64,000 nucleotides of DNA from Elymus sibiricus. Taxonomy: Eukaryota > Streptophyta > Magnoliopsida > Poales > Poaceae. The notes beneath the pieces were generated by a model, which made no database searches, was not told the DNA's origin, and saw only the letters and a program-made list of their open reading frames with translations. How positions within the stretch are numbered: the first letter of the stretch is position 1; each line of letters starts with the position of its first letter. Positions 22,900 through 34,041 of this stretch are shown in pieces. Position numbers and translations under genes: made by a program. Location of the stretch: positions 436,931,830-436,995,829 of the forward strand of contig CM077663.1 of assembly GCA_039707655.1 (NCBI GenBank), in the 5' to 3' direction.

Positions 22900-23423
22900 G
22901 CAGCCATATTGTGTCATGGTTTCGAAAACGACGGCATTTGTCGACAGGCCAAAATAGGCCCAAACCGTGAACCCAATTTTTTCCGGAAACCCAAAACTCG
23001 TGAGCTATAGCCCGTGAAAATTCCGAAAACGGTGATAGTATTTATGTCAGTAAATAACTGGTTGATGGTTTTCTCACCAATGATGATAATAATAATTTTT
23101 CAGTACTCACATTCAGTCCATTTTCTTGCTAGAAGTACCAGTAATATCTTATGGATATCTTCTCTTGGTCTCGAGATGTGCAAAAGTTACTTAACTTCAA
23201 GTGGAGGCATCGGGTGCTTTTTTTTTTTTTGAGGGACGCAAAAAAAAAAGAAGAGGAACTGGGTGCATTTTTCTATGAGCACACGTGGTACCACATGGTT
23301 AGTAGCTGAAGGTAAAGCTTCTCACATGGTAATGATGGATCTTATTGGCTTGAGATCTCGATCTCCCAGACCAGACATACTGCTCACGAAATAGAAATCA
23401 TATAAGACCGGTCTTCTTTACTA

Positions 23424-24563
23424 CTCCCTCCGGAAGGTCATCAATTTGACTACCGAAAAAGGCTTTCGCCCCCCTTTTATATATAAAGCAAACCGCCACA
23501 AGCACAACCAAGTTCCAGCAATGTACCACGCACACACACACAACACCAAAGTACACAAATAAGGAGTACCACAGAGGAGGTTCTGCTGAGGGCACCAGCT
23601 CAACAAGCCCTAAAAAAGAAAAGAAAAAACATGGCAACGAAGGGGAGCCAAAGAGCTAGTCCGGCTCCGGCGGCGGCGGAGGGAGTGGCGGCGCCAAGTG
23701 GAGAGCCAAGGTCCTGAATCCTGCAGTGAGAGCATCAATGGAGCCGCACTCCGGTCCGCGGCTAAGCGGCTTCCACAGCGTCACCGGGGCCATTTCGTTT
23801 GAGTACCTCTACCCTGAAGGAACTCGGCCGCGAATCCATTGCCCATAAGAAGATCCTAATCTTCAAGGGGAGCCTAACCGCCCAGAGCTGGGATAGAGGC
23901 TTCGACCCAGGCAAGGCAGCAATGGCCTGGTAGAGCGACTTAGTGGAGAATCGGCCGCTTCGCTCAAGGTGCCAAGACACCTGATCCGGTTCTATGCTAG
24001 GAGTGTGTAGAGCCACACAATCCAAAAGCTCATCCCAGGCCGCTTCTTTAGGAGGGCCGAAGGCGCGCCGGAAACCGAGGCTCCCAAGATCAATAAGGGC
24101 AACCTCGACGGAGATATAGGGCACCACAGTAATGGAGAATAACTCCGGGAACCGAGCAGCGAAGGGATGGTCGCCCGCCCAACGATCGAACCAAAAAAGG
24201 GTCGACGACCCAGACCCAACCGAGATCGAGGACCCAATGCGGAGGACGGGGAGTAGCTGGATTATGGATTGCCAGAATTGAGACCCTCCCGAGCGTTGGC
24301 AGAACGCAAGAGGTTGACCCCTAAGATATTTCGCCTTGATAATATCCAACCATAGCCCACCCTCATTATTGGCAATGCGCCACAACCAACATGTTCGTCA
24401 ATTTGACTAACGAAATATTATATGCCACCAAAATTATATGTTTAGAAACTTTATCCGAATATGAATCCAATGATATGCTTTTGATGGTATATAACACATG
24501 TTTCGTGAGTCAAATAGAGGACGTAAAAACCAGCGCCGACCCTATAAACTGGATCGGAGGGAG
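23424..24563. mobile_element. Stowaway MITE split by a LINE insertion
   Basis: The ends are ctccctccgg (23424) and ggatcggagggag (24563), flanked by the dinucleotide TA on both sides. Without the insertion at 23459-24415 the element would be about 183 bp, a normal Stowaway size. Confidence 0.85.
23459..24397 (-). pseudogene. LINE (non-LTR retrotransposon) 3' fragment
   Basis: The minus-strand reading frame at 24385-23762 encodes the end of a LINE reverse-transcriptase protein: WLDIIKAKYLRG, FWQSI, STLFWFDRWAGD, FSTKSLYQAI and LWAVRLPLKIRIFLWA. This matches the zinc-binding RVT-associated region (zf-RVT) that closes plant LINE ORF2. The RT core is missing, so the copy is 5'-truncated, which is usual for LINEs. 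Its 3' end (left) has a tataaaaggggggcgaaagcc-like tail. An 18-bp duplication, tcaatttgacta(c/a)cgaaa with one mismatch, flanks it (23441-23458 and 24398-24415) within the Stowaway MITE. Confidence 0.85.
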
Positions 24564-24565
24564 TA

Positions 24566-25044
24566 TCAAATTAGACCCCTCTTAAAACTCACGGCAATAC
24601 TAATCTCAAATTACTTATGTCTTAACTTTCTCTTAACCATCTGCTGCTCTTCTATTTTCCAATGGTTCCATCAAAAGAGCTGCACACAACTTCTGCCATG
24701 AGTCCATGACTTCAGTCGGCAACAAAATAATTTGTCTTAGTGAGCAAGGAGCCCCAAGGAAGGCTTATGAGTACAAGCTAGAAATAACCAACGCAGAGCA
24801 CAGTCGAGCGACCTAATTAAACTGGAATTCGTGTCAAGATTGGTAGAGAGCAGGTCTTGTCTTATACTAGAATTTTCTTCCGCTCACCTGCCCCAACCAC
24901 CATCCCCAGGAAAGTCAACACGCACTCATCCAGTTGTCCTTGATCTAGATCTGCACGTGCAGAACCCCATATACCATTTCTCTCCTGCAGAGCGCTCGTG
25001 TTTCCCTATGTCTGCAGCGTGAGTTGGGAGCTGTGGGAGCAACC
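24566..25044 (+). promoter_or_regulatory. Upstream region and 5' leader of the NLR gene
   Basis: No coding region is seen. This is the only non-repetitive sequence before the NLR start. I could not assign a TATA box or transcription start with confidence. The sequence before ATG (agcaaccATGG) is a good plant initiation context. Confidence 0.4.
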
Positions 25045-25881
25045 ATGGCTGAGTATGCAGTTTGGCCACTGATCTCCATGCTGAAGGACAAGGTGTCCAA
25101 CTACCTTCTGGAACGGTACAAGGTCATGGATGGCATGGTGGAGCAGCGTGTGGTCCTGGAGCGCAAGCTTCCGGTCATCTTGAACATCATCGAAGATGCG
25201 GAGGAGAAAGGAGCTCAACGATCTGGGGTAAGCGCTTGGCTCAAAGCGCTCAAGAAGGTGGCCTCCGAGGCGGACGATGTCTTCGACGAGTTCAAGTACG
25301 AGGCTCTCCGGCGTGGCGCCAAGGAGAAGGGACACTACAAGAAGCTTGGATTTGATATTGTAAGCCTCTTCCCTGCTCACAGCCCCATTGTGTTTCGTTA
25401 CAGGATGGGCAAGAAGTTGTGCAGGATTGTGCGCATCATTGAGGTCCTTGTCACAGAGATGAATGACTTTGGGTTCAAACACCTGCAGCAAGCGACACCA
25501 TTCAAGCAATGGCGTAGCACAGATTCGATAATAATCGACTCCGAGAAGGATATTGTCAGTAGGTCCAGAGATGAAGAGAAGAAGAAGATTGTGAATATAT
25601 TAATTGGTCAAGCTAGTGATGGGAGGGATCTCATTGTCCTTCCCATTGTTGGAATGGGTGGGCTGGGCAAGACCACATTTGCTCGGGTCAATAGCTCCTG
25701 TGCGACACCTTTGAGGTGAATTGGAAGGAGTGAGACGTCTTTCGTCCGAATTGCCTTGGTGCGACACTTTTGAGCGAGGAAATAGCCCAGACACGACATG
25801 GCCCTTAATCTGAACTGATGCCCTCATTAGCTGTTTGGGGCTGGACCCACAACTTATCCACGTAAGCGCGGGACCCACCAC

Positions 25882-26659
25882 TTGTCCACTAAGCGCGGGA
25901 CCCATCTCTTCGCATCTAGAAGAGACGACCGCCTGTGCCCGTCCGCCCGCCGCCGCCCATTGCTTCCCCTTTCCCCATTCTTCCTCTCCTCCGGCGACCT
26001 AGTGCAGACTTCCACCTCCTCCGCCACGCACTCAAAATGGCGTCGGTATGGTCCAGTGCCGCTCACAAGGTGCCCTGACTGCCCACGCCCAGAGCCTCTG
26101 AAACGGTTGGTCACTAGGACTGATGATAATGGAAATCTTGGGCGGGAATTTGTGAAGTGCTTGAGCAAAACAATGGCAGGAAGTGATGGCAAGGTTAGAT
26201 CTCAGTTCTTAGCCTGTTCTTTCACTGCCGTTTGCTCTGATTTCTCCATATTTTGTTTTTTCCCTCGAATTTGGAATTTAGGGTTCATATTGTTGTTTTC
26301 AGATCCTGAAGAAATGCACCCATTTCGAGTGGATGGATGAATATGTTGAGAGGATTCAGTTCGAGGGCTACATTGATTCGAGCGGGGCCGCAACCTGGGA
26401 GCTCAATTTGGGCGGGGTGCCGCAGATGGAGAATTTGGGGAGCTCGGACAGAGGGGCGGGCAGAGTCGTGTCGATGGCGAGGTATGCGCGCAATGCTGAA
26501 CTGCACTTGGAGTCTGAACTGACTGGGGAACTGAAGAAGATCAAGAAAAATCTAATGGAGATGATCGATTTGCAGAAGCAAGCAAATTTCATGGCAGGGG
26601 AGTTCTATTGTTGTATCATTGCTCTGTTTTTGTGTTACTTACTGTTCATCCGTCATTAG
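25882..26659 (+). CDS. GRF-type zinc-finger protein gene carried by the MULE
   Basis: Two exons: the first ends at 26193 and the second is 26303-26659, separated by a 109-bp GT...AG intron (26194-26302). The product has WRRYGPVPLTRCPDCP, then GNLGREFVKC and, across the intron, ILKKCTHFEWMDEYVERI. This is a GRF zinc finger (CxxC ... GRxFxxC ... C-xFxW), which in other proteins binds single-stranded nucleic acid. The C-terminal half has a helical region (ELTGELKKIKKNLMEM) and a hydrophobic end (FYCCIIALFLCYLLFI), probably a membrane anchor, as in related small grass GRF proteins. No in-frame ATG lies before the finger in this exon; the codon where others begin MEWRR is altered here. The start is therefore unknown or lost, and 25882 marks only the beginning of the open frame. 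Confidence 0.7.
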
Positions 26660-27727
26660 AGGGGGCATTTAGGTCTGTCAGGGCAGAGGATGCGATCTGT
26701 GCGTCATGCCAAGTTCATGTAATTGAATCGAAATAGAAATATTCAGTGTTCATGCTCTGTTCTTGTTCTTCAGTTAACAGAGTGCACACCCCCCAAATTC
26801 AGTTTATAGAAAAAAAAATCTTGCTGCCGAATAGATGTTGGGCCGTGAGAAAATAACCAGGCCCAAATAGAGACCAGCCCACCCGCGTAGGGGCACCATC
26901 CCTGTTTTATAGCATTGAGGCACCCATGTTTAGAAAAAAATGCTTCGACTAAAATAAAATGTTGCTTCGGCAAATAAACCTCTAACAAACATATACTTCT
27001 TTACTTGTTTTTACTTTGGCCAAATTTTTATGTCGAATAAATGTTGGGCCGTATGTATTGTAACTTATTTTGTTTTGCTTTACATTTTTGTTGCTTGTCC
27101 ACTATTGTTTTGTGATTGTTTTCATGCATGTCTATGGTTCCATGAAACCCAAATTAAATGGGGATATATGAAAGCCTCAGAAATCATTTTTGGAAATGAT
27201 CAAGTTAAAATTCGCTTCAAATATGTCCAAGAAAATGTTTATGTTTTGCTCTGAAAATATTGGCCAGAGGTAAAATTCAAAGCAATATTTTTAGGAGCAC
27301 AGAAATATTTATTTTGGGCATTTGAGTTAATCCAATAATTATTTGCATGAACAAAATTAGTTGCATGTCATAGTTGCATGTCCATGGTTGCATGTCATAG
27401 TTGTATTAGTAACACATAGATCAATTAGATAGAACATCAAGCACATATATCAATTGACCAATATCAACTAGATAGAAAAAACAAAAACTAGATAGAACAC
27501 ATCAATATAGTAGCATAAGTAGTAGCATTGCATGAGCTAGATAGTACCACATTACAACTAACATAGATAAACCCAAGCACGACATACATAGTACCATTAC
27601 AACTTATATAGATAGTTCAACCCAACACGACAATAATAAAACGGCACCCTAGATAAGATAAAACACCACCGGCTTGCTTGCTTGCTCCAAGGCCAACTCC
27701 TCCATGGCCAACTCCTCCGGGCGCCGT
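26660..27727. other. MULE non-coding stretch
   Basis: AT-rich sequence with no recognisable gene. The phrase gatgttgggccgt / aatgttgggccgt occurs near 26832 and 27040. About 27360-27560 contains repetitive actagatagaac-like words. It probably holds the 3' ends of the converging genes. Confidence 0.5.
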
Positions 27728-28149
27728 TCACTGCTCCTCCGGGGTGTTGTCGATGGGGTACGACAGAGTGTGCATGCGCCCCGCGGTGGGGAAGATATTG
27801 GTGTAGTCCGTGAAGATGTTGTGGGTGGTAAAAGCGATGAACTCGCAGCCACACCAGAACACACGACCGAGGAGGTAGAACGCGTCGATGGAGTTGGTGA
27901 AGTGGGCAAGGATAGCAACCACAACCCCGTTGTGGATGACCTCCTCGACTCGGTACATCCTTGGAGATCCCCGGGGGAGGTGGCCGAATCCGAGCGCAAG
28001 GAAGGCGTTGGTGAAATCCCTTACGCCCCTCCATCTTGACATCGACCGGACACGGAGTGTGTTCTCGACGTACACGTCGGGGGGGGGGGGGGGTAGAGCG
28101 TCTCCGGCACGGTGGGGGGAAAGCGAAAGGTTGGCCCGGTGTAGTTCAT
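27728..28149 (-). pseudogene. Small unrecognised MULE gene with a homopolymer frameshift
   Basis: On the minus strand an ATG at 28149 starts MNYTGPTFRFPPTVPE, runs into a proline run coded by a C homopolymer (28079-28093, 15 Gs on the plus strand) and continues in another frame with DVYVENTLRVRSM, FTNAFLALGFGHLPRG, EEVIHNGVVVAILAHF and FWCGCEFIAFTTHN to a stop at 27728. The total is about 140 residues. The change of frame occurs exactly at the C run, so it could be a real slippage mutation or a sequencing error. I do not recognise the family. It lies between the transposase and the GRF gene and has the transposase orientation, so it may be an accessory gene or a captured host fragment. Confidence 0.5.
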
Positions 28150-28400
28150 GGCTGCGGCGGCCTGGTTTTGGGGTTGTTTGTGGTGGTGAGAAGAGGATGC
28201 AGATGTGAGAGGGTGGGTGAGGAGGAGGAAGATGATAGGTGGCTTAAATAGCCCTAGTGCGACGTGTTTACACCGGGTGGAAGTAATGAGCGGGCGGTGT
28301 TGAGTGGCATCGGGGGAGGGAAGCGTACATGTGTGTACACGCATGGGAAACCGAAAGCGGCATCAATAGCCAGGCTGCGACGTTTCAGCGCTGCAAGCTC

Positions 28401-29010
28401 TGTGCCATCGGTCGGGGTTCACGCCTGCTCGTTCTGTGCGTGTGCCGCCCGTGCATGCAAGTGTAGCCAAGCTCGCGTAGCACACTGGCCATTAAAAACG
28501 CGTGGAGAGATGAGCTCATGCAGCGGCTAGCGATGGTTGGGCATCTAGAATAGCCAAGCAGCGACATGAGCTCGAACGCTGCGAGGGCGCCAACAACCGG
28601 CTGCATAGCACACTGGCCATTAAAAACGCGTGGAGAGATGAGCTCGATGCCATGCATGCAGCGGCTAGCGATGGTCGGGCATCTACACTGCGAGGGCGGG
28701 CGGCGCAGGGCTGCGCGCGCATGCATGCATGCTTTTCAGGCCTGCTCAAATCGGATCAGCGTGGTGTCCATCGGTCCAACGGGTGGGCCGCTTTAATTAA
28801 GCCGAACAATACATGGCCGGCCTGCTCAATCTTATCCAACGTAAAAAAATGACCAGCCAATGAACTAACATCCCGCGGATCTGTGACGTGGCTCCCGATC
28901 CAGACCGTTGCTTCTGTTCACATCCATCCAATGGTCCAGGGTGCTGCGTGTTATAATATCCAGAGTTTTCGAATCAGCCAATCAGAGTGCAGCCCGCGGA
29001 TCGCTGACGT
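28401..29010. repeat. Source of the 610-bp segment X copied into the triplication
   Basis: This stretch reappears, with one difference noticed (28406 a, versus g in the copies), at 34601-35210 and 36311-36920. Internally it has two similar 75-80-bp blocks (about 28478-28552 and 28605-28685), each containing cacactggccattaaaaacg and gcagcggctagcgatggt. No coding function is apparent. Confidence 0.9.
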
Positions 29011-29732
29011 AGCCGTAGTGCCTGATCCAGACCGTCCATTCACAGCGATCCAATGTCCCAGAGGGGTGCGGGGTTTTGATGGGTTTTGAGTGGTTTTCGA
29101 CGGTTAGGGTTGAGCATAACTAATTCAAAAAAAATCAAAAAAATATAAAACTTGTGCCGATCATCGTTCTATGTGACTAAGTATCTAGGAAAAAATAAGA
29201 AACTTGGACTACAGATTTTTTCATGAAAAAACCTTCAAAAAAGATGGCTACCAAGAACGAGGTTGTGGAGTATTCAAGAGAAGTGAGCAAGGGGTAAGTG
29301 TTAAACATGTCATAATTTATCGAAACGATCCAATCCCAGGATGGACTCTTATATACACACACTAGATGTCAAGTTTCCTTTTTTGGCTCATTTAGAGAAG
29401 GTCGAAAAAAAACTTGCTTACAAATGGGTCTGTTTTCCCTAGCTTTGGAGGGGTTTGGAGCTCATGTGGAGCACATTTTTCATGTCTAGAATTTCACATA
29501 ATAAAATTGCTCCGATTAATGAACTAACATGAATAATAGTCCAGAAATCATTGTAACACCAATAGCACATACCAAATAACTTCAAATTTGAATTTCGGCT
29601 CAAATTTGAATTTTGTCTCAAACTTGAATAGTATTACACAAATACATATCATATCAAAGTAATACACAAGTTTTAACAAATTTTCAATAAATTTCAACAG
29701 CATAGTAGCAATACACAAGTTTCAACAAATTT
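29011..29732. other. MULE non-coding stretch 3' of the transposase
   Basis: AT-rich, with no gene recognised. 29575-29640 has repeated caaatttgaatt words. The transposase 3' untranslated region probably falls here. Confidence 0.5.
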
Positions 29733-31495
29733 TCACTTCTGCTTCTTCCTACCACTCAATTTCTTCTTCTTTTTACCAATGCTTGTTTTTGATTGTACAA
29801 CACCCAGTTCACTCAAGCTCTTGATTTTCTTCACTGGACTGCCTGGAACAGCAGCTTTATTTCGCACCACAACAGTTGCAGTATCATCGGACCCAATATC
29901 ATCAGGGGTTGGCAACACAACTTCCAATATAGGCTCAGTTGGCACCACATTAGATGGAATATCTTCAGTTGGCAACTCAACTTCCAACATAGGCTGAGCT
30001 TGCACAACATCAGCTGGAATATCTTCAGAGGTACCCATATCTTCAGAAGGCAACTCAACTTCCAACATAGGCTCAGCTTGCACAACATCAGCTGGAATAT
30101 CTTCAGAGGTACCCATATCTTCAGTTGGCACCAGAACATCAAAATCTTGCTCATCTTGCAGCAGCACATCCAAGTCTTGCTCATTTTGCACCACACCATC
30201 CAAGTCTGTTGAATGTGTATTGTTTCACCAGAACTTCTCTTTTTTCTACAGCCATTGCCTCTTGCCTTTTTCTTTGGCCAGCATTCTTCAATAACAAGGG
30301 GCTCACCTGCACGTTTCCTCCTAAAAAGATAAAGCATGTCAACTGGGTAGTAATTGAAAAATGCAACAAAATAGTAAACATGGCAAACATATGCCCACAT
30401 ACTTTGGCCTTTCAGGAGTGTAACAACATTTTGGAGATCCTTTTCGGTGCCCAAGTTCCTGGCACAGCTTGCATCTATTTTTGTTACCTTTTTGGGACCT
30501 TTTTGGCTTTCCATCCTTCTTTCCCTTGCCCTTTTTACTACTCCCACCTTTCTCAAACCATGCCTTGAATCTACTCTCTTTAGGCCTGCCAGCCTTTCTT
30601 TTTGTTAGGGGAGGACACATGGAAAATTCAATTTCCACTTCAGGCCACTGAGACTGATCTGTAAGTACTGGAATTGGAGTTGCATATGAAGCCTTGAGTC
30701 TTGCTACTGAGTAATATTCGTGCAAATATGGGTGCATGTTTATCTTCGGTCGGGAGGCCAAGAAAAGTATAGCATGATCACATGGTTTCCCAGTGTGTTG
30801 CCACTCCAAACAAGTGCAATCATGCATTTCAGTGTTAACAACATGCCTTCTACCAATTTTGGTATCTCTAACTTCAGCACCCGAAACAGAAGATTTTTCA
30901 ACAGATAAATGCGTAAGATTTCTGCTCCTGTTGACCACCTGTTGTACCACCGCAGGAAGCTTATCCCCTTGTAGACAATCCCCAATCCTTCTTCTCAATT
31001 CCCACAAGCGCATGATCATGATCCTGATTTGGTCAACCATGTCATGCACAGGCAAAAAATTTAACTGCTTCACCTTGTTGTTAAAACTTTCTGCCAAGTT
31101 GTTGTTGATATGATCACACTTGATGGCAGTGTTAAATCCTGACCTATACCATAATAGAGAATGGTAGGTGTTCACCCATGGACCAAACTCAGGGCATGCT
31201 GTCATTATCTTACCAAGATGATATGAATGTGTCTGTTTAGTGTACGATCTTGCTGCTGGCCACATGCGACCAAATTCTTCACCTCTGAATTTTTTGATCA
31301 AATTCATCCACATATGGCCGAAGCACTCCCTCTTCTCACAATGGGGGAAAACATTCTTCATTGCGTTTTCTAGCCCTTTGCATGCATCTGTGTGGACTGC
31401 CAAAGGTGACACTGGCCCTATGCATCTTTTCAATTGCATCATGAACCATGTCCACGAGACCTCTGTCTCTGACTGAAACAAGCCAATAGCAACAG

Positions 31496-31727
31496 CATGG
31501 TTTTAAATAGCGGATAGCGGGCTGGTAGCGGATTGGGTTCCGCGTAGCGGAATGCGGATAGCGGGCGATATTGCGGGTGCTATGTCCGTATAGCGGATTT
31601 ATAATAACACTAGATTCTTGTTTATATCACTAGAACATGAACAAAAAGTAATGAAACTTAATTTGAATGATAGCGGTCGCTATTGCGGACGCAATAGCAG
31701 ACGCTATCGTCGCTATTTAAAACTATG
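31496..31727. mobile_element. hAT-type MITE inside the transposase gene
   Basis: The left end is catggttttaaatagcg; the right end on the minus strand is catagttttaaatagcg. An 8-bp target duplication agcaacag flanks it (31488-31495 and 31728-31735). Excision would rejoin MFPVA with IGLFQSE of the transposase. Confidence 0.9.
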
Positions 31728-31952
31728 AGCAACAGGGAACATCCAGTTGTGTCCATCCAAAGCATTGCAAGCTGCTAATTGACCATTCCACTTGCCAGTC
31801 AAAAATGATGAGTCTATGCTCAAATATGGACGACACCCTGCCTTGAAGCCATCAATGCAAGGCTTTAAAGCCATAAAAAACTTAGAGAAAATGACTCTTC
31901 CATCCTCTGTTACCTCAGTATCTATCTCCACAACACTGCCAGGTGACCTCTA

Positions 31953-34041
31953 TAGGAGATATGCCCTAGAGGCAGTAACAACAGTTATTTTGTATCTCCT
32001 GGTTTGTAATGAAAGTTTATATTCCATGCTATAACTGCAATGATTCTCGAGTCTGCAAATAAAACGAGGCTTGGAGGGAAACTCATGTGCACGTGTGGGA
32101 TAATAAACGGTAAAAATGTATTCCTAGTCAAGCCTCTATGACTGGCTCAAGTATTGCATGATGATCCTGTTTTCCTGATCATGGGCATGGCTATGCCAGC
32201 AATTTTGAGGGCACGATGTTAGTAGAACACTTGTGTTGAATTGACCCAATTTGATGTTATGCCATGAGATACATTCGTCACAAGTTGATGGTTTATAACA
32301 AAGGGAAGTTAATGTTTGCATAATTCCTTAGACCATGAGAGTATCGAGTTCCTTCATACTTGCTTCATGAACTTTGGGGGTTTGTTAAACGTCATCCGTA
32401 ACTGGGTGGCTATTACGGCGGCTTACGGGTTCACGGAAAAGTATGGCAAGTAACGAGATAGCTCAAGATTGGGATTTGCTCCTCCGACAATGGAGAGATA
32501 TTCTCGGGCCCTCTAGGTGTTACGGTATCCATCATCGTCTGCGCAAACACCTTGTGATTTGATCACTGGGATGCTGGAACACGGAAACGAGAAAAGAGAA
32601 CAGAACCGGTAACGAGGTAACTTGCATAGTGGACAAATGGTTGATCCACGGGGATGCAATAAATCTCACCTCGGGTGTTTGTGACATATCGCGAAGCAAC
32701 AGGAATAGCTCACGGCAACTGGAGGTTCACTCGAATATTCTTTCGTGTGGGCATAGGGGTCAATATGGGTGTCCACGGCTCCGATGTTGATCATTGATCG
32801 GAAGGGGTTCCGGGTCATGTCTATGCTTCACCGAACCTATAGGGTCACACGCTTAAGGGTCATCTATCTGTTGAATACTAGACAGGGAGTCTGAGAAAAA
32901 GTTTCCGAAAAAGGTTTTCGGAGACAGTGGAAAAGTTCCGAAGAAAGAGGTCACCGGATGAGTTTCGGTGAAACCGAAAAAGTTGTTTCGGGGTATACCA
33001 TTAAGTCAAAATGGTTTCGACACATGCCTGATAATTCTTGGAGGGTGCCAGAATCGTTCTGGAAACTTTCTGGAATTTTCCGAGATGAAAACTGGAAATG
33101 TTCCGGAGCTGCCGGAACCGCTTCAGATGCTTTTCGCAGATGAAAATCATTAATCTGGAATTGTTCTGGAACTCGTTGAAAATTATTATGGTGGGTACTA
33201 GAAATGTTCTAAGCCCACATAAATATTTTCAGTTCGAACGGACGCTGAAAAATGTCGTCGTGAATAGTGAAAGTGCTTTTTGGGATATTTTTGGGATCCT
33301 AAGATATTTTGGGACACATGGATGGATGAGAGCCCCCTTGGGGGGGGGGCCCTATAGGAGGTGGCCGGCCAAGGAGAGGAGTGCCCCATGGTGCTCCACA
33401 TGTCCTTTGGTTTTCCCCTTATGCCCTTGGAAAGTGTTTCCTTCATGGGTACTTTGTTATTTTTGAATACCCATCCTACCCCTTGGTTTTCCTATATAAG
33501 GAGGAGAGGGGGCTGCCCACTTCTTCATCCTTAGTTCTCATACACATGCTAAGCTTTGCTAGCTCTCTCTCTCCCTCCCACGAAAAGAGTTTTTCGTAGA
33601 GCCGCAAGGCTGTCTGGGTTCCGGCAGGAACTAGTTCTGGACGGCGAAGCCCTGCCGGATAGTTGACACCGTATGTGTGCAACCCCGTAGAGAGGTCATA
33701 GTTTCGATCTTTTGCCCGAGGGGCTGTTCGAGTGTCCTCCCGAAGGGCTGTCCGAGTCTCCGTTCGAGTTTCGAGGGTCCTCCCGAAGGGCTGTCCGTGA
33801 CATCGTCCGGGGGAATGTCCGACCGCCTCCCGAAGGGCTGTCCGGCGAGGGAGTACATCCTCGCGGTTGGGAGGTTGTAAATCCTAGCTGCGGGGATCTG
33901 CACCAACGATCTCCACCGACTCTTCTTCTGCTGCGCTTCGAGTCGGTACGGAACAGATCAAACCTTGTATGCAGTCTCCATAGTGGTCCTGGGCGTGCTC
34001 GCTGTACCGGAAATTTTTATTTTCTGTCGCGTTCCCCTCCA
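31953..34041 (+). repeat. Solo LTR of a Copia element related to the one at 1-15434
   Basis: It starts tataggagatatgccctag (the TG is mutated to TA) and ends ...gttcccctcca. It is flanked by the 5-bp duplication acctc (31948-31952 and 34042-34046). It is collinear with the LTR at 13268-15434 in opposite orientation, but diverged. No internal region is present, so it formed by LTR-LTR recombination. Its last 522 bp are repeated twice more in the triplication. Confidence 0.9.

Noticed and set aside
28264..28852. ORFs around segment X (also at 34.6 and 36.3 kb)
   Set aside because: Identical because the DNA was copied. They are open in several frames from composition, with no recognisable protein.
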